7,765 bases of DNA from Sphingomonas bacterium. Lineage in GTDB: Bacteria > Pseudomonadota > Alphaproteobacteria > Sphingomonadales > Sphingomonadaceae. Location: assembly GCF_903643065.1 (NCBI RefSeq), contig NZ_CAHJWX010000068.1, positions 1 through 7,765 of the forward strand, read 5' to 3'. A model generated the notes under the pieces. The model was not told the origin of the DNA. It ran no database searches and worked only from the letters and a program-made list of their open reading frames with translations. The position numbers and the translations under genes are program-made. The number at the start of each line of letters is the position of its first letter. The stretch's first letter is position 1. This document shows positions 1 through 4,969 of the stretch, piece after piece.

Positions 1-577
1 CCGGAGCGTCGGCGCGCGGCCGCTCGGGCCGATCGCGCCACTGGCCTCGGCCCGCATCCCGCTGAGCCGCATCTCGCTGGGCCCCGTCCCGCTGACTCTC
101 ACGCTGGCCACCATCGCGGAGGCGATCATCGCCGGCCTCACGGCGGCGCTGACCTTCGTCACGCTCGGCGCGCACCGGCTCGGGCGCGGCATCCCAGCCC
201 TCGCGACCACGGACCGGCTCGCCCTCATCGCCGAACTCATCATCGCCGTCGGCGTCAAAGTCGTCGCGGCCCCGCCGGGGCTGCTGGTCCTCGAAGCGGC
301 CACGCTGCTCGCTCACCACGCGGAAATAATGATCGGCGAACTGGAGATAATATTCGGTGTTGACGCGATCGCCCGCGCGCTGCGCGTCGGCGGCCATGTT
401 CTTGTATTTCTCCAGAAGCTGAGTGGCATTACCGCGCGCGCGGCTGTCGATCCGGCTACCGTTGTTCTGGGGTCCGCGCGGCCCGTTGCCACCGCCACCG
501 CCACCGCCACCGCCGCTATTATTGCCGCCGCGCCCACGCCGACGGCCGCCACCGCCGCCCTGCCGATTGTTGATCAA
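1..577 (-). CDS. DUF4167 domain protein (C-terminus cut off by window edge)
   Basis: Partial protein of unknown function: 192 codons are open to the window edge with no stop. I place the start at a TTG (577-575), giving MINNRQ. An AAGGA ribosome binding site lies 8 bases upstream, an in-frame TGA lies just before that, and no ATG is available near the N-terminus. Residues 7-32 are Gly/Arg-rich and include nine consecutive glycines. Residues about 41-88 form the conserved DUF4167 core, including QLLEKYKN (53-60) and NTEYYLQFADHYFRVV (73-88). The remainder is a charged, low-complexity Arg/Asp/Glu/Gln-rich tail, probably disordered. In alphaproteobacteria the family commonly follows prfA-prmC, as here. 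The RG-rich N-terminus suggests nucleic-acid binding, but this is inference. The family assignment is firm; the biochemical role is unknown. Confidence 0.88.
   Translation of the reverse strand, partial: MINNRQGGGGGRRRGRGGNNSGGGGGGGGGNGPRGPQNNGSRIDSRARGNATQLLEKYKNMAADAQRAGDRVNTEYYLQFADHYFRVVSEQRGRFEDQQPRRGRDDFDADGDDEFGDEGEPVRGREGWDAAPEPVRAERDEGQRRREAGDDRLRDGGQRESQRDGAQRDAAQRDAGRGQWRDRPERPRADAP
50..94 (-). repeat. Three tandem QRD(G/A)(A/G) pentapeptide-coding units
   Basis: Reading the minus strand, three consecutive 15-base units encode QRDGA, QRDAA and QRDAG in the low-complexity tail of the DUF4167 protein. The DNA units differ at several positions, so this is an older, partly diverged duplication and not a recent slippage product. 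Confidence 0.7.
488..514 (-). repeat. Hexanucleotide GGCGGT repeat encoding nine glycines
   Basis: A perfect tandem array of GGCGGT (4.5 copies, 27 bases) lies inside the DUF4167 gene and encodes glycines 22-30. Because the unit is six bases, slippage would change the length of the glycine linker by two residues without shifting the frame. It joins the basic N-terminal arm to the conserved core. Confidence 0.85.
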
Positions 578-628
578 GAATCGTGTCCTTCAACCAAGAT
601 TTGGTCGGTCGCTCCGAACCGGGGCGCT

Positions 629-647
629 CGCCCGGACCGTCCGGGCG
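629..647. other. Perfect hairpin between prmC and DUF4167
   Basis: CGCCCGGA and TCCGGGCG form an 8-bp perfect inverted repeat around a 3-base loop. It sits 52 bases upstream of the DUF4167 start, in the probable 5' leader of that gene or in the prmC-DUF4167 read-through transcript. There is no T-run after it on either strand, so it is not a classical terminator. It could be a leader structure, an RNA-processing signal or a protein-binding site. Confidence 0.4.
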
Positions 648-713
648 GCTTGGACAAGGCCACGCGTCAAAGACGGCGCGGCGTTGCATCACCTAAGCTG
701 CGGACGATTTCCC

Positions 714-732
714 GATCCGGCTTCACCGGATC
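714..732 (-). terminator. Hairpin 70 bases downstream of prmC, possible weak terminator
   Basis: GATCCGG and CCGGATC form a 7-bp perfect stem with a 5-base loop, 71 bases past the prmC stop. On the minus strand it is followed by GGGAAATCG and not by a U-tract, so it would be at best a Rho-assisted or weak terminator. It may equally be a processing site that lets DUF4167 be expressed separately from the rest of the operon. Confidence 0.35.
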
Positions 733-803
733 ATCGCCTCCCCTCGGTCTAGAAGGTGGTCGGTCGCCCCGCAATCGGAATGTGGGGCGCCCGCCGCCGC
801 CGG

Positions 804-1613
804 TCAAGCGGTGACGACGACGCAACGGTCGCGCCCACCCAGATCGCGGCGGACGGTCGCGCCCAGTCCCGTCGCCCGGACCAGCGCCACCACCGCCAAT
901 TCCTGCGTCGCACCGATCTCCAGGCAGGCGACGCCGCCCGGCGCGAGCAGTCGCGACAGCTGAGGCACGAGCGCGCGATAGGCGTCGAGACCGTCCGCGC
1001 CGGCGAACAGCGCCACCGCCGGCTCGTGATCGCGCACCTCGGGCGGGAGTGGCTCGTCCGCGCCGATATAGGGCGGGTTGGCGAGGACGAGGTCGAACCG
1101 CTCATCGACTCCGGTGGCCCAGTCGCCGAGCCGCCACGCCACGCGCGCGGCCAGCCCCAGCGCCGCCGCGTTGACCCGCGCGTAGGCGAGCGCATCGGAC
1201 GAGGCATCGATCCCCAGCCCCGTCGCGCCCGGCCACTGGTCGAGCGCGGCGAGCAGCAGCGTGCCGGGGCCGGTGCCCAGGTCGAGCATGCGGGTCGGCG
1301 CGCGGGTGGCGAAGTGCGCGATCGCCGCCTCGATCAGCGTCTCCGAATCGGCGCGCGGCACCAGGGCGCCGGGCCCGACCGCCAGCTCGACCGTCCAGAA
1401 GGCGCGGACGCCGGTCAGGTAAGCGACCGGCTCGTGGGCGGCGCGCCGCTCGACCAGAACGGCAAAGGCGGGCGGAACGGGGTCGTCCAGCCGCCCGAGC
1501 AGCAGCGCCTCGCGGGTGATGCTCAGCGCGTGCGCCATCAGCAGCTCCGCGTCGAGACGCGGCGTGGCGGAGAAGGCGAAGCGGTGGGTAGCGAAGGCGA
1601 GGGCCTGCCTCAT
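804..1613 (-). CDS. prmC: Peptide chain release factor N5-glutamine methyltransferase PrmC
   Basis: A 269-residue SAM-dependent methyltransferase that methylates the glutamine of the GGQ motif in release factors, raising peptide-release efficiency. It shows the N-terminal helical substrate-binding part (residues 1-75, including PRLDAELLMAHAL at 18-30), the VPRADSE segment (85-91), SAM-binding motif I DLGTGPG (111-117), the acidic residue after strand 2 (D136) and the family signature NPPY (179-182), which binds the target glutamine. Length matches the family. I chose ATG 1613: GGAGG lies 4 bases upstream, and the protein then starts a few residues short of E. coli PrmC. A longer reading from 1715 would add 35 residues made by translating through palindromic repeats and is rejected. 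It lies downstream of its substrate gene prfA in the same direction. Confidence 0.93.
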   Translation of the reverse strand: MRQALAFATHRFAFSATPRLDAELLMAHALSITREALLLGRLDDPVPPAFAVLVERRAAHEPVAYLTGVRAFWTVELAVGPGALVPRADSETLIEAAIAHFATRAPTRMLDLGTGPGTLLLAALDQWPGATGLGIDASSDALAYARVNAAALGLAARVAWRLGDWATGVDERFDLVLANPPYIGADEPLPPEVRDHEPAVALFAGADGLDAYRALVPQLSRLLAPGGVACLEIGATQELAVVALVRATGLGATVRRDLGGRDRCVVVTA

Positions 1614-1614
1614 T

Positions 1615-1653
1615 CCCCCTCCCGCTTGCGGGAGGGGGTCGGGGGATGGGCTT
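1615..1653 (+). repeat. REP-like palindromic repeat, copy A
   Basis: An 11-base arm of CCCCCTCCCGC faces its exact complement across a TT centre (1615-1638), followed by a non-palindromic tail TCGGGGGATGGGCTT (1639-1653). The palindrome begins one base upstream of the prmC ATG, so its arm on the minus strand is also the prmC ribosome binding site. Copy B (1690-1726) matches in the opposite orientation, apart from two single-base gaps and a few substitutions. Palindromes of this general form are widespread between genes in Sphingomonas and relatives. Confidence 0.8.
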
Positions 1654-1689
1654 TCCCTCACCGCGCGTGAACCACTCGGGACTGGCGTC

Positions 1690-1726
1690 GAGCCCACCCC
1701 CGGCCCCTCCCGCAAGCGGGAGGGGA
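1690..1726 (-). repeat. REP-like palindromic repeat, copy B (inverted)
   Basis: A palindrome with core CCCCTCCCGC-AA-GCGGGAGGGG (1704-1725) and the tail CCGGGGGTGGGCTC read on the minus strand (1703-1690). It is the inverted partner of copy A, and the two G-rich tails point toward each other across 36 unrelated bases. The pair fills most of the prfA-prmC gap and starts 8 bases after the prfA stop. The two copies could also pair with each other into one long cruciform or mRNA stem. Possible roles are mRNA 3'-end protection of prfA or attenuation before prmC; neither can be decided from sequence. Confidence 0.8.
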
Positions 1727-1733
1727 GCAGGAT

Positions 1734-2807
1734 TCACCCATCCAGCGACGCCAGCCGCTCCGCCTCGTCCTCCGCGACCAGCGCGCCGATCAGCTCGTCC
1801 AGCTCACCCTCCAGTACCTCGGGCAGGCGGTGGAGCGTCAGGTTGATGCGGTGATCAGTCACGCGCCCTTGCGGGAAATTATAGGTGCGGATGCGCTCCG
1901 ACCGATCGCCCGAGCCGACCATCGCCTTGCGCGACCCCGACCGCTCGTTCGCCAGCCGCTCGCGTTCGGCCTCATACAGCCTGGTCCGCAGCACCTTCAT
2001 CGCCTTGGCGCGGTTCTTGATCTGGCTGCGTTCGTCCTGCTGGATCACCACCGTGCCGGTCGGGATGTGGGTGATGCGCACCGCCGAGTCGGTGGTGTTG
2101 ACCCCCTGCCCGCCCGGCCCGGACGAGCGATAGATGTCGATGCGCAGGTCCTTGTCCTCGATCTGGACGTCAACCTCCTGCGCCTCGGGCAGCACCGCCA
2201 CCGTCGCGGCGGAGGTATGGATGCGACCCTGGTTCTCGGTCGCGGGCACGCGCTGGACGCGGTGGACGCCGCTCTCGAACTTCATCTTGGCGAAGACGCC
2301 GCGCCCCTCGACGCCGGCGACCACCTCCTTGAACCCGCCCGCCTCGGATGTCGACGCGGAGATCAGCTCGACGCGCCAGCCCTGCCCTTCGGCGAACTTC
2401 TGGTACATACGGAACAGGTCGCCCGCGAACAGCGCCGCCTCGTCGCCACCCGTGCCGGCCCGAATCTCCAGCATCGCCGCGCGCTCGTCCGCCGCGTCGC
2501 GGGGCAGCAGCGCCAGCGCGAGCTTGCGGTCCGCGTCCGCCAGCGCGGTCTCGTTGCCGGCCAGCTCGTCGCCCGCCATCGCGCGCAGCTCGGGATCGGC
2601 GTCCTGCGTCATGTACCGAAGCGACTCGCCTTCCTGCCGCAACCGGCGCACCTCGCCAGCGGCAGCGGCGACCGGCTCCAGCTCGGCATATTCCTTGGAC
2701 ACGGCCACGAACCGCTCGGACGGCAGGTCGCCCCGCGCCATCTGCGCCGCCAACTCGTCACGCCGCGCCTCGATCTGCCGGATGCGCTCGGGAGAGATGC
2801 GGGTCAT
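1734..2807 (-). CDS. prfA: Peptide chain release factor 1 (RF1)
   Basis: A 357-residue class I release factor that reads UAA and UAG in the ribosomal A site and triggers peptide hydrolysis. The anticodon-like tripeptide is PAT (188-190), the RF1 form (PxT) and not the SPF of RF2. The catalytic GGQ is at 232-234 in [11 protein letters not shown]234 is the residue expected to be methylated by the neighbouring PrmC. Domain 1 (residues 1 to about 100) is the usual charged helical region. Length is normal for RF1. The start is ATG 2807, which overlaps the hisS stop as ATGA. A weak GGAAAG lies inside the end of hisS. A longer start at 2849 would sit inside hisS coding sequence and add residues unlike RF1, so it is rejected. 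Composition is GC-rich, unlike the adjoining hisS 3' end. Confidence 0.96.
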   Translation of the reverse strand: MTRISPERIRQIEARRDELAAQMARGDLPSERFVAVSKEYAELEPVAAAAGEVRRLRQEGESLRYMTQDADPELRAMAGDELAGNETALADADRKLALALLPRDAADERAAMLEIRAGTGGDEAALFAGDLFRMYQKFAEGQGWRVELISASTSEAGGFKEVVAGVEGRGVFAKMKFESGVHRVQRVPATENQGRIHTSAATVAVLPEAQEVDVQIEDKDLRIDIYRSSGPGGQGVNTTDSAVRITHIPTGTVVIQQDERSQIKNRAKAMKVLRTRLYEAERERLANERSGSRKAMVGSGDRSERIRTYNFPQGRVTDHRINLTLHRLPEVLEGELDELIGALVAEDEAERLASLDG

Positions 2808-3190
2808 GCGGCTTTCCGCCAACCAACGGTAAAAGTGATGCCATCCCAAATGAAGTTGTCAGCTTCCTCCAGAGTGGAAGGACCGCTAACAACAGGCAGT
2901 CGCAATCCCCTCCTAAACCACTGAAACACCGACCTCTGCTGACGCTCGGTGTCGTAACCCGAACCGATCTTAAGAGTTAGGAGGGACAGGGCGTCAGAAT
3001 GAGGCTGAACAAAAATCACACCTTTTGGACGGCGTTGAAAAGCCTTCTCACCTCGTTTTCTGGGGGATCCAACTAATACCGTGTCCACCGACCGCTTTGC
3101 CTTACGCAAATCACTGGCGATTTTCAGCGCGAGCGGAACAGCGTGGTCAGTGTCGGCCACGACAATGAAATCAGTAACTTTTTCCTTACG
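2804..3190 (-). other. Low-GC, foreign-looking segment forming the hisS 3' end
   Basis: Hand counting over 2821-3180 gives 186 G+C in 360 bases (about 52%), against 72-77% in sampled 60-base blocks of the hisS core and prfA. Codons scarce in the neighbours cluster here: TTA, CTA, AGA, AGG three times, CGA twice, and many GTT, ACT, ATT and TTT. The upstream edge falls at codon 323, a few residues after motif 3, and the segment stays in frame to the stop inside the ATGA overlap with prfA. It is therefore a coding block matching one protein domain. I see no transposase, integrase or flanking direct repeats. Best reading: acquired or replaced anticodon-binding domain. Confidence 0.75.
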
Positions 3191-4156
3191 GTCGCGGATC
3201 AACATCGCCAACCGCTCCACCCCCGCGGCCCAGCCCACCCCCGGCGTCGGCGGCCCGCCCAGCGTCTCGATCAGCCCGTCATACCGCCCGCCGCCGATCA
3301 CCGTCCCTTGCGCGCCCAGCCGGTCGGTCACGAACTCGAACGCGGTGTGGCGGTAGTAATCAAGCCCGCGCACCAGCCGCGCGTCACGCGTCCACGCCAC
3401 CCCCGCCGCGTCCAGCCCCCTCGTTACCGCCTCGAAATACGCCCCCGCCTCCGTCGTCAGATACGCATCGATGTCCGGCGCGGCGTCCGCGACCGGGCGA
3501 TCGCGGGGGTCCTTCGAATCGAGGATGCGCAGCGGATTGCGCTCCAGCCGCGCGACGGAGTCCTCGCTCAGCGCATCGCGCGCGGCCTCGAAATGTGTCA
3601 CCAGCGCCGCGCGCCAGGCGTCGCGCGTCGCGGCGTCGCCCAGGGTGTTGAGCCGCAAGGTCACGCCGTCCGCGATGCCCAGCTCGGCCAGCAGCTGGTC
3701 CGCCATCGCCAGCAGCTCCACGTCCGCCGCCGGCTCGGGCGCGCCGATCACCTCCGCGTCGATCTGGTGGAACTGGCGGAACCGCCCCTTTTGCGGCCGC
3801 TCGTAGCGGAACACCGGCCCGCTCGTCGCCAGCTTCATCGGCGCGTGCTGCGCCCAGCCATTGCCGACGAACGCGCGCGCGATCCCGGCGGTGAACTCGG
3901 GCCGCAAGGTGATCGAGTCCCCGCCACGATCGGCGAAGCTGTACATCTCCTTCGACACGACGTCGGTGGTCTCGCCGATCGAGCGCGCGAACACCTCCGT
4001 CGCCTCGAACACGGGTACGTCGACGCGGCCGAAGCAATACAGCCGCCGCACACGCTCGAACGTGTCGAGCACGTGCGCGAAGCGGCGCTGTTCCTCGCCC
4101 CAGATGTCCTGCGTGCCCCGAACGCGTTGGGGAGTTTTGGGCGGTGTCTTGCTCAT
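2804..4156 (-). CDS. hisS: Histidyl-tRNA synthetase with atypical C-terminal domain
   Basis: A 450-residue class II aminoacyl-tRNA synthetase that attaches histidine to tRNA-His. The catalytic core is standard: RGTQDI near the N-terminus (13-18), the LRPEFT segment (84-89), motif 2 [19 protein letters not shown] (113-131), [13 protein letters not shown] (209-221), the histidine-specific LVRGLDYY (261-268), GGGRYDGL (288-295) and motif 3 [11 protein letters not shown] (306-316). ATG 4156 gives the usual N-terminus; a TTG at 4189 would add 11 residues and is less likely. From residue 323 the sequence changes. Residues about 328-362 still look like the first strand-helix-strand of an anticodon-binding domain, but the GNFKKQFARADK-like segment and the GE-type end are unrecognisable, and there is an extra tail of about 45 residues. 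The total is roughly 25-30 residues longer than typical bacterial HisRS. That part has much lower GC (see separate entry). The core assignment is certain; the source of the C-terminal domain is not. Confidence 0.95.
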   Translation of the reverse strand: MSKTPPKTPQRVRGTQDIWGEEQRRFAHVLDTFERVRRLYCFGRVDVPVFEATEVFARSIGETTDVVSKEMYSFADRGGDSITLRPEFTAGIARAFVGNGWAQHAPMKLATSGPVFRYERPQKGRFRQFHQIDAEVIGAPEPAADVELLAMADQLLAELGIADGVTLRLNTLGDAATRDAWRAALVTHFEAARDALSEDSVARLERNPLRILDSKDPRDRPVADAAPDIDAYLTTEAGAYFEAVTRGLDAAGVAWTRDARLVRGLDYYRHTAFEFVTDRLGAQGTVIGGGRYDGLIETLGGPPTPGVGWAAGVERLAMLIRDRKEKVTDFIVVADTDHAVPLALKIASDLRKAKRSVDTVLVGSPRKRGEKAFQRRPKGVIFVQPHSDALSLLTLKIGSGYDTERQQRSVFQWFRRGLRLPVVSGPSTLEEADNFIWDGITFTVGWRKAA

Positions 4157-4205
4157 GTGGCGCGGCTCTCTAGGCGAGCGCGCGGGCAAGCGCTAGGCGG
4201 GCACC

Positions 4206-4859
4206 ATGGCGATGGCCCACGACCCCCTCCGGCTCGGCAAGCGGATCGCGCCGCCGCGCTTCCTGCTCTTCGCGATCCTGTTCGTCGTCGCCACCGCAGC
4301 GTCGAGCCACGCGCTCGGCATCGGGCGCGCGGTGCTCGCGTCGTTCGACGGCGCGAGCCTGATCTTCCTCGTCTCGATCGCGCCGCTGCTCGGCCGGGGC
4401 GAGGCGAACCAGATCCGCGCGCAGGCGGCACGCAACGACGCCAATCGCGCGGTGCTGCTGGGGCTGACCGGCGTCGTCATGCTGGTCGTGCTGGTCGCGG
4501 TCGCCAAGGAACTGCAGGGCAAGAACGACACGGTCGCGATCGTGCTGGTGGTCGCAACGCTGGTGCTCGCCTGGCTGTTCGCCAACGCCATCTACACGCT
4601 CCATTACGCGCACCTCTATTACGGCGACGCGAACGGGCGGCCGGGCGACGATCGAGGGCTCGACTTCCCGCATTGCGATGAGCCTGATTATTGGGACTTC
4701 CTGTATTTCAGCTTCACGCTGGGCATGACGTTCCAGACCTCGGACGTGGAGATCACGTCGCGGCGCGTGCGCGGGGTCGTGCTGGGCCACACGATGCTCG
4801 CCTTCGTGTTCAACCTGGGCGTGCTCGCCTTCACGATCAACGTGATCGGGGGCGGTTAG
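4206..4859 (+). CDS. DUF1345 family inner-membrane protein
   Basis: A 217-residue integral membrane protein of the DUF1345 family; function unknown. Five hydrophobic segments are visible at about 19-38, 42-62, 84-103, 109-131 and 191-214. The family hallmark is the region EPDYWDFLYFSFTLGMTFQT followed by SDVEITSRRVR (159-189), which precedes the last membrane segment. Length is normal. The start ATG 4206 follows TAGGCGGGCACC; a second ATG at 4212 is an equal alternative differing by two residues. It diverges from hisS with 49 bases between the start codons, so both promoters must be compact or lie within the opposing coding regions. The YFSFT-GMTFQ segment before a final helix resembles a pore-loop arrangement, but a channel role is speculation. 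Confidence 0.9.
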   Translation: MAMAHDPLRLGKRIAPPRFLLFAILFVVATAASSHALGIGRAVLASFDGASLIFLVSIAPLLGRGEANQIRAQAARNDANRAVLLGLTGVVMLVVLVAVAKELQGKNDTVAIVLVVATLVLAWLFANAIYTLHYAHLYYGDANGRPGDDRGLDFPHCDEPDYWDFLYFSFTLGMTFQTSDVEITSRRVRGVVLGHTMLAFVFNLGVLAFTINVIGGG

Positions 4860-4866
4860 CCGCCCC
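4849..4866 (+). terminator. GC hairpin with the DUF1345 stop codon in its loop
   Basis: GGGGCGG-TTAG-CCGCCCC is a perfect 7-bp stem with a 4-base loop that contains the TAG stop of the DUF1345 gene. It has no T-run after it. It could act as a 3' end stabiliser or weak terminator for the DUF1345 transcript. Confidence 0.4.
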
Positions 4867-4928
4867 TGCCGGCAACTTCGTCGGGGTGGGAGCGGGGCGC
4901 GGGATAACGGGCTGGACGGCCGGCATTC

Positions 4929-4949
4929 GCGCCGCGTAAGGCGCGGCGC
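4929..4949 (+). terminator. GC hairpin upstream of the M61 peptidase gene
   Basis: GCGCCGCG and CGCGGCGC form a perfect 8-bp stem with a 5-base TAAGG loop, ending 20 bases before the M61 peptidase ATG. There is only TTCAG after it, so it is not a strong intrinsic terminator. It may end the DUF1345 transcript or structure the peptidase leader. The rest of 4860-4969 shows no clear promoter. Confidence 0.4.
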
Positions 4950-4969
4950 TTCAGTCGAAGGTGTCGTGC

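Noticed and set aside
648..670. TTGACG on the minus strand at 670-665 as a -35 box for DUF4167
   Set aside because: No AT-rich -10 element at the expected spacing; the downstream bases are CGCCCG.
1614..1715. 35-residue N-terminal extension of PrmC
   Set aside because: It is translated through both palindromic repeats (ESPSPDPLPQAGGG); PrmC homologues begin near the ATG at 1613, which has its own ribosome binding site.
1830..2924. Plus-strand open frame opposite prfA
   Set aside because: Antisense shadow of a full-length RF1 with PAT and GGQ motifs; no independent start signal or domain.
2979..3076. AGGAGG at 2979-2984 followed by ATG at 2999 and a 25-codon plus-strand frame inside the low-GC hisS segment
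   Set aside because: Spacing is too long, the frame is short and without homology that I recognise, and the opposite strand is coding. A second AGGAGG on the minus strand at 2914-2909 is part of hisS codons (AGG AGG) and likely chance.
2804..3190. Low-GC hisS segment as a prophage or integrative-element attachment scar
   Set aside because: No integrase, flanking direct repeats or tRNA gene is present, and prfA follows by a 4-base overlap, so only a domain-level exchange is supported.
3143..4681. Open reading frame of 512 codons on the plus strand across hisS and into the DUF1345 gene
   Set aside because: It crosses two well-supported genes in wrong frames, and its product is Arg/His/Pro-rich without motifs.
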